Part shown: positions 1 to 5,823 of the stretch, piece by piece
How positions within the stretch are numbered: position 1 is the first letter of the stretch
How the letters are laid out: each line of letters starts with the position of its first letter
Assembly: GCA_026417675.1 (NCBI GenBank)
Contig: JAOACV010000196.1
Coordinates: forward strand, 1-5,823
Reading direction: 5' to 3'
Origin: Verrucomicrobiia bacterium
Lineage (GTDB): Bacteria; Verrucomicrobiota; Verrucomicrobiia; CAIQCK01
DNA: 5,823 bases
The notes under the pieces: generated by a model
Databases searched by the model: none
What the model was told of the DNA's origin: nothing
The model's input: only the letters and a program-made list of their open reading frames with translations
Program-made: the position numbers and the translations under genes

Positions 1-405
1 GCCAAGGCGGTGATGGAACTCGCCCGCGAGAAAGGCACGGCGCTGTTGTCCATCAAGACGATGAACGCCGGCGCATGGCCGCAGGGCGCGGAGCGCACCC
101 GCAAGTGGTGGTATCGCTCCCTGGAGGACCAAGAGGAGATCAACATGGCGTGGCGCTGGACGCTGTCGCTGCCGGGCGTGGTGACAGGTTTCCCGCCAGC
201 GTGGCTCGATCTGGTGGACAAGGCCATCGAAGCCGGCCGCGCGTTCCGCCCCGTCACCGACGCCGACATCAAAAAGCTGCGAGAGATGGCCGCTGGCCAG
301 GGTTCGATCTTCAAGCGCGAGGAAGACCTCGTGGCGCTCGGCCGTCCGCACGACTTTCCGTATCCACATCATCCGCACGAGTGCTGCGCAAATGAGTTGG
401 CCTGA
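1..405 (+). CDS. Aldo/keto reductase family protein, C-terminal part (5' end outside window)
   Basis: The reading frame is open from the first base and ends at TGA 403-405, giving 134 visible residues. Seen: residues 18-28 (IKTMNAGAWPQ), an aromatic WWYR at 36-39, EEINMAWRWTLSLPGV at 45-60, then GFPP and a helix LVDKAIEAGRAF at 71-82. This matches the C-terminal beta-alpha repeats of the aldo/keto reductase TIM barrel, where the 'RWTLSLPGV..GFPP' stretch is the last barrel strand near the NADPH-binding region. Known of the family: NAD(P)H-dependent reduction of carbonyls, or the reverse, in the cytoplasm. The catalytic Asp, Tyr, Lys and His would lie in the missing N-terminal part, so activity cannot be judged and the substrate is unknown. 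The tail (117-129) is rich in His and Cys: H117, H123, H124, H126, C128, C129. The upstream neighbour is not visible. The family call is fairly secure; a specific function is not. Confidence 0.82.
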   Translation, partial: AKAVMELAREKGTALLSIKTMNAGAWPQGAERTRKWWYRSLEDQEEINMAWRWTLSLPGVVTGFPPAWLDLVDKAIEAGRAFRPVTDADIKKLREMAAGQGSIFKREEDLVALGRPHDFPYPHHPHECCANELA

Positions 406-492
406 GGTGGGACCGCTTGGCTGACGGCGATGGCTTTGCCCATGTCCGGGCAACCCAACGCGCCCGATCTGCAAGATTTTACGACACGCGGC

Positions 493-520
493 TTGACTTG
501 TGCGCCTCGGTTTGGACAAT
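493..520 (+). promoter_or_regulatory. Putative sigma70-type promoter for the MFS transporter gene
   Basis: TTGACT at 493-498 matches the -35 consensus at five of six bases. It is followed, after 16 bases, by GACAAT at 515-520, which matches TATAAT at four of six. Transcription would begin near 527, leaving a leader of about 50 bases before the ATG at 578. It lies in the only gap upstream of the transporter and points the right way. Assigned by consensus only. Confidence 0.45.
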
Positions 521-577
521 GCGCGCGTGTTTTGCCCGGAACCAACAACCCAGGAGTCGCGCTGAGTCCCGTTTTCC

Positions 578-1933
578 ATGCATCCTCCCACAGCATCCAG
601 CAATGAACCCCGCGCTCAAGGCGTGTTTGAGGGCGTTACCTCCTACCACTGGCTGGTGGTCATCATCGCCTCATGCGGCTGGTTGTTCGACTGCATGGAT
701 CAGCGGATTTTCACGCTGGCGCGCGAGCCGGCGTTGAAGGAGGTGCTCGGCCCCGGCGCGCAAGACACCGCGGTCAAATCGTGGGGCGCGTGGGCCACGG
801 GCATGATGATGATCGGCTGGGCCACCGGCGGCATCATCTTTGGCATCATGAGCGACCGGATGGGACGCGTGAAAACGATGATCGCCACGTTGCTGGTCTA
901 TTCCGGCTTCACCGGACTGTGCGGCTTATCGCAGTCGTGGTGGGACTTTTGCATCTACCGATTCCTGGTGGGGCTGGGCGTCGGTGGGATGTTTGGCGCC
1001 GCGACAACGCTGGTGGCGGAGAGCGTGCCCGGCGGTTTTCGCTCGCTCGCCCTCGGCTCGCTTCAGGCGTTGTCGGCTGGCGGCAACATCCTCGGCTCGC
1101 TGTTGAGCACGCAAATCCGGCCAGGCCAACCCGATTTCCTTTGGGGGATGGCTGGCTGGAGAATCATTTTCTTCGTTGGCATCCTGCCGGCGATCCTAGT
1201 GGTGCCGATCATCCTGGTGCTGCGCGAACCGGAGCGTTGGAAGGAAGCGCGCCGCAAGGCCGACGCCAGCGCCGACAAATCCAAACACATCGGCTCCATT
1301 CCGGACCTCTTCAAACATCCGCTTTGGCGGCGCAACCTCTTTGTGGGCGTCGGTCTGGGGCTGGCGGGCATGGCGGGACTGTGGGGCATCGGGTTTTTCT
1401 CGCCGGAGTTGATCTCCACCGCCCTCAAGGGCGAGTCGCAACACGTCGTGGACGTGGTGCGCGGTTACGGCACGGCGTTGCAGGACTGTGGCTCGTTCTT
1501 GGGGATGTTCACCTTCACCCTCGTGGCGACGTTCGTCGGGCGTCGGCTGGCGTTCTTCGGCGCGTTTCTTCTCTGCCTCGGCACGACGATCTACGTGTTC
1601 AACAACCTCCACAGCGGCACCGACGCCTACTGGATGCTGCCGATGATGGGCTTCGCGCAGTTGTCGGTGTTCGGCGGCTACTCGATCTACTTCCCGGAGC
1701 TGTTCCCGACGCGGTTGCGCGGCACGGGCGTCGGCTTCTGCTACAACACGGTGCGTTACCTCGCCGCGGCGTTTCCGCCGATGCTGATGGGCCTCAACAG
1801 CCTCTTGGTCGCGCAGGGCGTGGAGGAGCCGTTTCGCAAGGCCGCGACGATCCTTTCTTTCATCTTCGTGCTCGGTCTCATCACGCTGATCTGGGCGCCG
1901 GAGACCAAGGACAAGCCGTTGCCGGAGGATTAG
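578..1933 (+). CDS. Major facilitator superfamily (MFS) transporter, sugar/organic-acid porter type
   Basis: This is a complete 451-residue protein, a normal length for a 12-helix MFS carrier, and should be a proton- or ion-coupled secondary transporter in the inner membrane. Seen: hydrophobic segments near residues 24-40, 72-91, 100-118, 124-146, 157-178, 193-215, 253-275, 303-323, 325-341, 352-372, 383-411 and 422-440. The loop 2-3 signature GIMSDRMGRVKT (89-100) has D93, G96 and R97. R128 opens a helix 4 motif (RFLVGLGVGG). LREPERW (215-221) follows helix 6 before a charged central loop (about 217-250). PELFPTRLRGTG (373-384) and the terminal PETKDKPLPE resemble the sugar porter and aromatic-acid/H+ symporter groups. 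The substrate cannot be read from sequence. ATG 578 is the first possible start, because TGA at 563-565 closes the frame. The only Shine-Dalgarno-like site, AGGAG at 552-556, is 21 bases away, so initiation may not depend on it. Its stop faces the polyamine operon tail-to-tail. Confidence 0.93.
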   Translation: MHPPTASSNEPRAQGVFEGVTSYHWLVVIIASCGWLFDCMDQRIFTLAREPALKEVLGPGAQDTAVKSWGAWATGMMMIGWATGGIIFGIMSDRMGRVKTMIATLLVYSGFTGLCGLSQSWWDFCIYRFLVGLGVGGMFGAATTLVAESVPGGFRSLALGSLQALSAGGNILGSLLSTQIRPGQPDFLWGMAGWRIIFFVGILPAILVVPIILVLREPERWKEARRKADASADKSKHIGSIPDLFKHPLWRRNLFVGVGLGLAGMAGLWGIGFFSPELISTALKGESQHVVDVVRGYGTALQDCGSFLGMFTFTLVATFVGRRLAFFGAFLLCLGTTIYVFNNLHSGTDAYWMLPMMGFAQLSVFGGYSIYFPELFPTRLRGTGVGFCYNTVRYLAAAFPPMLMGLNSLLVAQGVEEPFRKAATILSFIFVLGLITLIWAPETKDKPLPED

Positions 1934-2043
1934 CAGCAGGCTCACATTTCGCAGGTCCGCGCGGCTCCGTGAGGCAGAGCGGGTTGCCGTTTCCCACACC
2001 CGTTCGTCCACCTTCCAAGGACCGGGATGCCGCCGCAGCGCGC
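1934..2043. other. Convergent intergenic gap with a weak imperfect hairpin
   Basis: This 110-base gap lies between the stops of the MFS transporter and the ornithine decarboxylase-like gene, so transcripts from both strands end here. The best fold is CGGGTTG (1980-1986) against CACACCCG (1995-2002), seven pairs with one bulged base and an eight-base loop. No T-run follows on either strand, so I do not call an intrinsic terminator. Transcripts may overlap or depend on Rho. Confidence 0.4.
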
Positions 2044-3186
2044 TTACTGATTGATGTGGACAACCTTGGCGGGCGGAAAGCCGTTGAACCAGGTTGAGGA
2101 GGCGTGACTGTAGGCGCCGATGTTCTCGCTGTAGAGCAAATCGCCGCGTTCGAGGTTTGCGGGCAGATTTTCAGCCATCGAGATCACATCGAGCGCGTCG
2201 CAGGTCGGACCGAAGACGGAGCAAATTTCGGTGGGGCCTTTCTTGAACGCTTTCAATGAATACTTGCAGTGGTCGAAGATGACGCCGCTGAAGGTGTGGT
2301 AGACGCCGTCGTTGACATAGTAACAGAGTTTGCCGTCGCGGCGGGCTTTGCCGATGATCTTGCAGACGGCGGTGCAAGCGGTGGCGACCATGAAACGGCC
2401 CGGCTCGGCCAGAATCTGGATGTTCTTCGGAAAGAGCCGATCCAGTTCGCGATTGATGGTGCGGGCCAGCTCGCGGAACGGCTTGACGGTGGCGTCGTAG
2501 GGCGCGGGGAATCCGCCGCCGATGTCGAGCAGGTTCATCTTCGTATAGCCGCGGTCGCGGGCTTCCTTGTAGATGTTGGCGGCCAGATTGATGGCGGCGA
2601 CGTAGTTGGCAAAGTTGGTGGTCTGGCTGCCGACGTGGAAGCTAAGACCCTCGACGACCAAGCCCGCTTTGTCGGCCGCCAGAATGAGGTCCACGGCCTC
2701 GCCCGGCGCGGCGCCGAACTTGGAGGACAATTCGACCATCGCGCCGGTATTGGGAACCTTCAGCCGCAGGCAGAGGCCGGCGTGTGGCGCGTGACGCTTG
2801 ATCTTGATGATCTCGTCGTAGTTGTCGTAGGTGACCAGCGGCTTGTATTGGTCGAGCTGTTCGAGCGCCTCGGTGGCCTTGATGGGGTTGGCGTAAATAA
2901 TCTTGTCCCAAATCCAGTCCTGCCGCTGCTTGGCCGGCATGTCCTTGATGTTTTCATACACGATGAGAAACTCCGGCATCGAGGCGACGTCGAAGCTGCC
3001 GCCGGCCTTGTAGAGCGTGCGGATGATCGCCGGGTCGGGATTGGCCTTCACAGCGTAGTAAGCCTGCACCCGCGGCAGGAGTTTCTTGAACATGGCGTAA
3101 TTCTTCCGCAACTGCTCGTGGTCCACCACGAACAGCGGCGTGCCGTGTTCCTTGGCCAGTTTCTGGAGCAAACGTGTCGAGGCCAT
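2044..3186 (-). CDS. Type III PLP-dependent decarboxylase, ornithine decarboxylase (possibly lysine/ornithine decarboxylase)
   Basis: This 380-residue cytoplasmic enzyme is predicted to convert L-ornithine to putrescine, the substrate of the homospermidine synthase encoded just upstream. It belongs to the alanine-racemase-fold group IV decarboxylases. Seen: the PLP lysine K47 in YYAVKANP; FDVAS at 65-69; KIIYANP at 95-101; HVGSQ at 184-188, whose His stacks on PLP in the family; the glycine loop GGGFP at 223-227; EPGRF at 261-265 for the PLP phosphate; VNDGVY at 291-296 with D293; GPTCDALD at 326-333 with C329 and D330, matching the conserved Cys-Asp pair of ornithine decarboxylases; and ENIGAYS at 354-360 with Y359. 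These support ornithine decarboxylase over diaminopimelate or carboxynorspermidine decarboxylase. Lysine as a second substrate cannot be excluded. About ten extra residues (near 76-94) sit before KIIYANP compared with eukaryotic enzymes. The ATG at 3186 was chosen because homology starts there, a ribosome-binding site precedes it, and it lies 2 bases past the upstream stop. Confidence 0.92.
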   Translation of the reverse strand: MASTRLLQKLAKEHGTPLFVVDHEQLRKNYAMFKKLLPRVQAYYAVKANPDPAIIRTLYKAGGSFDVASMPEFLIVYENIKDMPAKQRQDWIWDKIIYANPIKATEALEQLDQYKPLVTYDNYDEIIKIKRHAPHAGLCLRLKVPNTGAMVELSSKFGAAPGEAVDLILAADKAGLVVEGLSFHVGSQTTNFANYVAAINLAANIYKEARDRGYTKMNLLDIGGGFPAPYDATVKPFRELARTINRELDRLFPKNIQILAEPGRFMVATACTAVCKIIGKARRDGKLCYYVNDGVYHTFSGVIFDHCKYSLKAFKKGPTEICSVFGPTCDALDVISMAENLPANLERGDLLYSENIGAYSHASSTWFNGFPPAKVVHINQ

Positions 3187-3188
3187 GT

Positions 3189-4646
3189 CTAGTCTCCATC
3201 GGTAATGAGGAAGTTCTTGAACTGCCACGGGTCGTCCAGGTCCACCTGCGGCTGGTTGTAACCTTGGAAGGCGTTGGGGCGGTGTTTCAACGGCGTCCAG
3301 TCCACCGGTTTGGAAATCCATTTGCCCAGATACGGCTTGGAGATCCTCAGCACATACTCGTGCGGCAGGTCGTCGGGCACCAGCACGCCACGCGCGGGGT
3401 TTTCGATCATCCACATCGTCGCCGCGACGACCGAGATGGCGACCTGCATGGTCGTGGCGTTCTGATGCGGCACCAGCCGGCGCGATTCCTCGATGCTAAG
3501 GTCGCTGCCGGTCCACCACGCCTGGTAGGCGTGGCCCATCAACAGCGCGCCAAGGATGTCGGAGCCGCTGACGATCTCGTCGTTGAGGATGCGCTGCTTC
3601 GGCTGCAGCTTGTAATCGTAACCGCGCAGTTCGTTCAGCGACGCAATGGCCACGTCGGCCGGACAATAAGCGTAGTGCACCGTCGGGCGATAAATCGCTT
3701 TGCCGTTTTCCCACACCGTCAGCCGGTCGGAGATGGTGAACGCCTCGCCGTGGCGCACGATCATGCCGTGGATGCAGTAATCCGGCACCCACGACCGCAC
3801 CCAGGTGTTGATGCCCATTCGCGCCAGACAGATCTGGTTGCGCGGCCCCTCGGAATGCTCGTAAGCGAGCGCGGGCAATTCCTTCTCGTGCGTGCCCCAC
3901 CCCATCTCGGCCGTCGTCGTGCCCTCCTCGCGGAAGCCTTCGACGCTCCACGTGTTGACGAACTCGTCCACCTGCTTCGGCTTGTTGGTGATCTGCGTGT
4001 CGCGCTCGCTGCAATGAATCACCTTCACGCCCAGCTTCATTGCGAGGCGGTTGAAGCGACCGTCTTTGATGAACTGTTGCAGTTCCTCTGCGTCGGGGCC
4101 AACGACCTTCTTGTCGCGCATCAGCCGCCTGGCGATGTCAATCAGGCCCTGCTTGGTGAAATGCGAGATGAGGCCGGGATTGGCGCCGTGCTCCAGCACC
4201 GCCGTCGGGCCCGGCTCCGACCATTTCGCGGTCATGCGGCGGATGTTCATGTGCCGCCAATAGAGCGTCATCTTCTGCGGTGGCGCGTTCCTGGCGTTCT
4301 CATAGGGGTCCCACAATTCAACCGACGTGTTGACGTAGAGCACGCCGTGGTCGTGGCACCACTGGAGGATCTCACAACAATCAATGTTCCACGCCAGATC
4401 AATCAGCACATCGCCCGCGCCGAGATGTTTGCCGAGCAGCGCGCCCATGTTGTCGCGCGTCACGCGCTTGCGAACGAATTTCACGCCGCGATTGGTCCAC
4501 GGCCGCAGCACGCCGCGCCGGTCTTCGAAATCCATCACGGTGATGTTCCCCAGCGGCACTCTCAGATGTTTGACCAGGATCGGTAGCGTGCATTGCGCCA
4601 CCGCGCCGTAGCCAACGAATAGAATCTTCTTGTTGAATTCGATCAT
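3189..4646 (-). CDS. hss: Homospermidine synthase (NAD+-dependent, saccharopine dehydrogenase-like fold)
   Basis: This 485-residue protein is close to the usual length of bacterial homospermidine synthases (about 475-485). Known reaction: NAD+-dependent joining of two putrescines (or putrescine with spermidine) to sym-homospermidine in the cytoplasm. Seen: an N-terminal Rossmann start VGYGAVAQ (11-18) with TLPIL following; VMDFEDR (37-43) as the likely second strand contacting the dinucleotide; LIDLAWNIDC (81-90); VNTSVELW (105-112) with E110; and EHGANPGLISHF (152-163). NTWSVEGF (231-238) carries W233, the probable counterpart of the active-site Trp that holds substrate by cation-pi contact in the Blastochloris enzyme, with E236 beside it. 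GWGTHEKE (249-256) and the C-terminal PHQNATTMQVA (393-403) are also typical. The frame stays open for 106 codons upstream, but ATG 4646 places the Rossmann strand at the N-terminus as expected and has GAGACGAGG (4651-4659) just before it. It is first in the operon with the decarboxylase. Confidence 0.93.
   Translation of the reverse strand: MIEFNKKILFVGYGAVAQCTLPILVKHLRVPLGNITVMDFEDRRGVLRPWTNRGVKFVRKRVTRDNMGALLGKHLGAGDVLIDLAWNIDCCEILQWCHDHGVLYVNTSVELWDPYENARNAPPQKMTLYWRHMNIRRMTAKWSEPGPTAVLEHGANPGLISHFTKQGLIDIARRLMRDKKVVGPDAEELQQFIKDGRFNRLAMKLGVKVIHCSERDTQITNKPKQVDEFVNTWSVEGFREEGTTTAEMGWGTHEKELPALAYEHSEGPRNQICLARMGINTWVRSWVPDYCIHGMIVRHGEAFTISDRLTVWENGKAIYRPTVHYAYCPADVAIASLNELRGYDYKLQPKQRILNDEIVSGSDILGALLMGHAYQAWWTGSDLSIEESRRLVPHQNATTMQVAISVVAATMWMIENPARGVLVPDDLPHEYVLRISKPYLGKWISKPVDWTPLKHRPNAFQGYNQPQVDLDDPWQFKNFLITDGD
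3193..3197 (-). promoter_or_regulatory. Ribosome-binding site of the decarboxylase gene, inside the end of the upstream gene
   Basis: Read on the minus strand, GGAGA sits 6-7 bases before the ATG at 3186. It lies within the last codons and stop of homospermidine synthase (GAT GGA GAC TAG). A ribosome ending the first gene would therefore uncover or directly reuse this site, which suggests translational coupling. It also fixes the decarboxylase start, because the open frame continues far upstream inside the other gene. Confidence 0.7.
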
Positions 4647-4674
4647 GCGGCCTCGTCTCGATGATTGGGCGGTG

Positions 4675-4703
4675 AATTTGTCGAAAAGCGTTGCGCATGA
4701 CAA
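4675..4703 (-). promoter_or_regulatory. Possible promoter of the homospermidine synthase-decarboxylase operon
   Basis: On the minus strand, TTGTCA (4703-4698) matches the -35 consensus at five of six bases. After 17 bases comes CAAATT (4680-4675), which matches TATAAT at only three of six. The predicted start, near 4668, would leave a leader of about 20 bases containing the purine-rich GAGACGAGG. The position is good, but the -10 box is poor. Confidence 0.3.
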
Positions 4704-4721
4704 GCGATAACTGACGTCATG
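4696..4721. repeat. Inverted repeat CATGAC-14-GTCATG, possible operator
   Basis: CATGAC (4696-4701) and GTCATG (4716-4721) are perfect inverted arms with a 14-base spacer. Half-sites are about 20 bases centre to centre, or two helical turns. The arrangement overlaps the proposed -35 box of the polyamine operon and includes the eight-base palindrome TGACGTCA (4712-4719). The geometry suits a dimeric regulator, but six-base arms can arise by chance and no regulator gene is visible. Confidence 0.25.
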
Positions 4722-4798
4722 AAGAACCGAGCCGGATGCCCATGTGGTTTGGCATGAGTCCGGCGTCTCAGGCGACGGCGTAACGAGCGGCAGTTCGG

Positions 4799-4817
4799 CT
4801 GGGCCGTTTCGGCCCGG
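4799..4817. repeat. Short, strong GC hairpin
   Basis: GGGCCG (4801-4806) and CGGCCC (4810-4815) form a perfect six-pair stem with a TTT loop on the plus strand. A T-G wobble (4800/4816) and a C-G pair (4799/4817) extend it. No T-run follows on either strand, so it is a stable RNA or DNA hairpin of unknown role rather than a standard terminator. Confidence 0.4.
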
Positions 4818-4887
4818 ACCTTCGCACGCCCGCGGAAGCCGCAACCGTGAAGATCGGCGGCACAGTTCAGTTGCGGGGCATCTACAA

Positions 4888-4933
4888 CCCCGCGCGCCGC
4901 CCCAACGAGGCGGTTGGGAGTTCCCGCGCGGGG
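4888..4933 (-). terminator. Long nested hairpin after the SMP-30-like gene, probable terminator or 3' stabiliser
   Basis: CCCCGCGCG (4888-4896) and CGCGCGGGG (4925-4933) are perfect nine-base inverted arms. Inside them CCCAAC (4901-4906) pairs with GTTGGG (4913-4918), giving a two-tier hairpin of 46 bases. It begins 33 bases after the SMP-30-like stop on the minus strand. The sequence after the stem on that strand begins TTGTAG, a poor U-tract. It may act as an imperfect terminator or protect the 3' end. It could also be a copy of an extragenic palindromic repeat. Confidence 0.45.
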
Positions 4934-4965
4934 AAAGGATGGCCGGCGCGCCCGGCGGTCGCACC

Positions 4966-5823
4966 CTACCGGTGGGTCGTCGTCCTGACGCGGCAGAGGA
5001 ACATGTCGGCGGTGATGTAGAGCGTGGAGCCGTCGTCGCCCCAAGCGCAGTTGGCGGTGGCTTCGCCGGTGTTCAGCGTGCCGAGATGCTTGCCGTCGGG
5101 GGAGAAGATCAGCACGCCGCCGGGGCCGGTGGCGAAGACGTTTCCGCGGCGGTCCACTTTCAGTCCGTCGGGCAGTCCCTTGCGGCCTTTGCGCAGCGGC
5201 GTGGCGTCAAAGAAGACGCGGCCGTTGGCGAGCGTGCCGTCGGGTTTCACGTCATAGGCCATCCAGATCGCGCGCTGCGGGTCGGAGTTGGCAACGTAGA
5301 GCGTCTTCTCATCGGGGGACAGGGCGATGCCGTTGGGCCGCGTCATCTCTTTGGTGAGCAAGGTGAGTTCGCCCTTGGGGGTGAGGCGATAGACACCCTG
5401 GAAGTCCAGCTCCTTGTTGGGGTCTTTCATCTGGCCGGGCAGGCCGTAGGGCGGGTCGGTGAAGTACAGGTCGCCGTTTTTGGCCAAGACGAGATCGTTG
5501 GGGCTGTTCAAGCGTTTGCCCATGTACTTGTCGACGAGGGTCTCGAAGGATTTGCCATCGGCGGCCAGACGGGCGACGCGGCGGTCGCCGTGCTGGCAAA
5601 GGATGAGTCGGCCGGCGGCATCGAACGCCAGGCCATTGGCCCCGGGTTCGTAGCCGGTGAACGGCGTCTGGCCGGTGTAGCCGCTGGGCTTGAGCCATTC
5701 CACCAGGCCGTCCTTCTGCGACCACTTCATGATGCGGTTGTTGGGAATATCGGTGAACAGCAGTGCGTTGGCTTTTTTGTCCCAGACGGGTCCTTCGGCC
5801 CACTTGAGCCCACCGGCGAGTAC
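4966..5823 (-). CDS. SMP-30/gluconolactonase/LRE-family protein, N-terminus outside window
   Basis: The frame runs from the window's right edge to TAG at 4966-4968, giving 285 visible residues out of an expected 300-330 or so. The fold should be a six-bladed beta-propeller with one central divalent metal, hydrolysing a sugar lactone or related ester. Seen (numbered from the edge): KWAEGPVW (7-14) with E10, the usual first metal ligand; a repeat beginning GANGLAFD; LNSPNDLV (106-113) with N109, equivalent to the substrate-side Asn; YFTDPPYG (120-127); RPNGIALSPD (162-171) with N164, equivalent to the second metal Asn; and LPDGLKVD (217-224) with D219, equivalent to the third metal ligand. All expected ligands are present, so it is likely an active enzyme. 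The C-terminal TLYITADMFLCRV is typical of these proteins. The true substrate is unknown. A secretion signal, common in relatives, cannot be judged because the start is missing. It is probably transcribed apart from the polyamine operon 319 bases downstream. Confidence 0.9.
   Translation of the reverse strand, partial: VLAGGLKWAEGPVWDKKANALLFTDIPNNRIMKWSQKDGLVEWLKPSGYTGQTPFTGYEPGANGLAFDAAGRLILCQHGDRRVARLAADGKSFETLVDKYMGKRLNSPNDLVLAKNGDLYFTDPPYGLPGQMKDPNKELDFQGVYRLTPKGELTLLTKEMTRPNGIALSPDEKTLYVANSDPQRAIWMAYDVKPDGTLANGRVFFDATPLRKGRKGLPDGLKVDRRGNVFATGPGGVLIFSPDGKHLGTLNTGEATANCAWGDDGSTLYITADMFLCRVRTTTHR

Larger units (their letters stand above)
4647..4965. other. 319-base intergenic region rich in inverted repeats
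   Basis: This gap separates the SMP-30-like stop from the homospermidine synthase start, both on the minus strand. I see no convincing gene. The half near the synthase (4670-4721) is less GC-rich and holds a possible promoter and a short inverted repeat. The half near the SMP-30 gene (4800-4955) is very GC-rich and holds several perfect dyads, listed separately. A frame in phase with the synthase is open throughout but has no family-like sequence before MIEF. Confidence 0.6.

Noticed and set aside
436..453. Inverted repeat TTGCCC-6-GGGCAA after the aldo/keto reductase, as a terminator
   Set aside because: The six-pair stem is perfect, but no T-run follows and the length is within chance for a gap of this size. 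A smaller ATCT/AGAT stem at 467-477 followed by TTT is too weak.
673..2097. A 474-codon open frame overlapping the MFS gene in another frame
   Set aside because: The product is Arg/His/Gly-rich, typical of a shifted frame in GC-rich DNA, while the overlapping frame encodes a clear 12-helix transporter.
2269..3192. A 307-codon open frame on the plus strand opposite the decarboxylase gene
   Set aside because: It is also codon-aligned with the real gene and explained by rare TTA, CTA and TCA codons. The product is a Val/Asp/Gly-rich sequence without recognisable motifs.
3174..4586. A 470-codon open frame on the plus strand opposite homospermidine synthase
   Set aside because: It is codon-aligned with the synthase on the other strand. 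Stops there would need TTA, CTA or TCA codons in the synthase, which are rare in GC-rich genes. The product is low-complexity, rich in His, Arg and Val, and resembles no known family.
4712..4719. TGACGTCA, identical to the eukaryotic cAMP-response element
   Set aside because: The setting is bacterial, where that regulator does not exist. An eight-base palindrome alone is not informative, so it is noted only as part of the local inverted repeat.
4945..4952. GGCGCGCC palindrome near the SMP-30 stop
   Set aside because: It is an eight-base GC palindrome of the kind expected in such GC-rich DNA. It has no spacing or repeat context that would suggest a binding site or attachment site.
4647..4964. 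In-frame upstream extension of homospermidine synthase by 106 codons
   Set aside because: The family's Rossmann fold starts at the N-terminus, ATG 4646 has a purine-rich site before it, and the extension would cross the GC-rich dyads with Pro/Arg/Gly-rich sequence.

Overview
This 5.8 kb stretch of GC-rich bacterial DNA carries ordinary chromosomal metabolic genes. The protein styles (a WAEGPVW-type SMP-30 protein, an MFS carrier with a PELFPTRLRGTG motif, and a homospermidine synthase beside a eukaryotic-like ornithine decarboxylase) and the scarce Shine-Dalgarno sites fit Verrucomicrobiota best, with Planctomycetota as the alternative. This is a judgement from sequence style; no marker gene is present. 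I see no mobile element, CRISPR array, tRNA or rRNA.

Layout. On the plus strand are the 3' end of an aldo/keto reductase gene (1-405), a 172-base gap with a plausible sigma70-type promoter (493-520), and a complete 451-residue MFS transporter (578-1933). A 110-base convergent gap follows. On the minus strand, read right to left, are the body of an SMP-30/gluconolactonase-like gene whose start lies outside the window (4966-5823), a 319-base gap rich in inverted repeats (4647-4965), homospermidine synthase (3189-4646) and an ornithine decarboxylase-family enzyme (2044-3186).

How the genes work together. The clearest unit is the two-gene polyamine operon. The decarboxylase should make putrescine from ornithine, and homospermidine synthase should join two putrescines into sym-homospermidine using NAD+. 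The genes are 2 bases apart and the decarboxylase ribosome-binding site lies in the last codons of the synthase, so translational coupling is likely. A long GC-rich hairpin after the SMP-30 stop and a possible promoter before the synthase suggest that the operon is transcribed separately from the SMP-30 gene. The reductase, transporter and SMP-30 protein have no evident link to polyamines. They look like sugar or small-molecule metabolism genes.

I did not find an undescribed system. The points most worth checking are the compact polyamine operon, an insertion in its decarboxylase, and the nested, mutually exclusive hairpins in the 4.87-4.93 kb gap.
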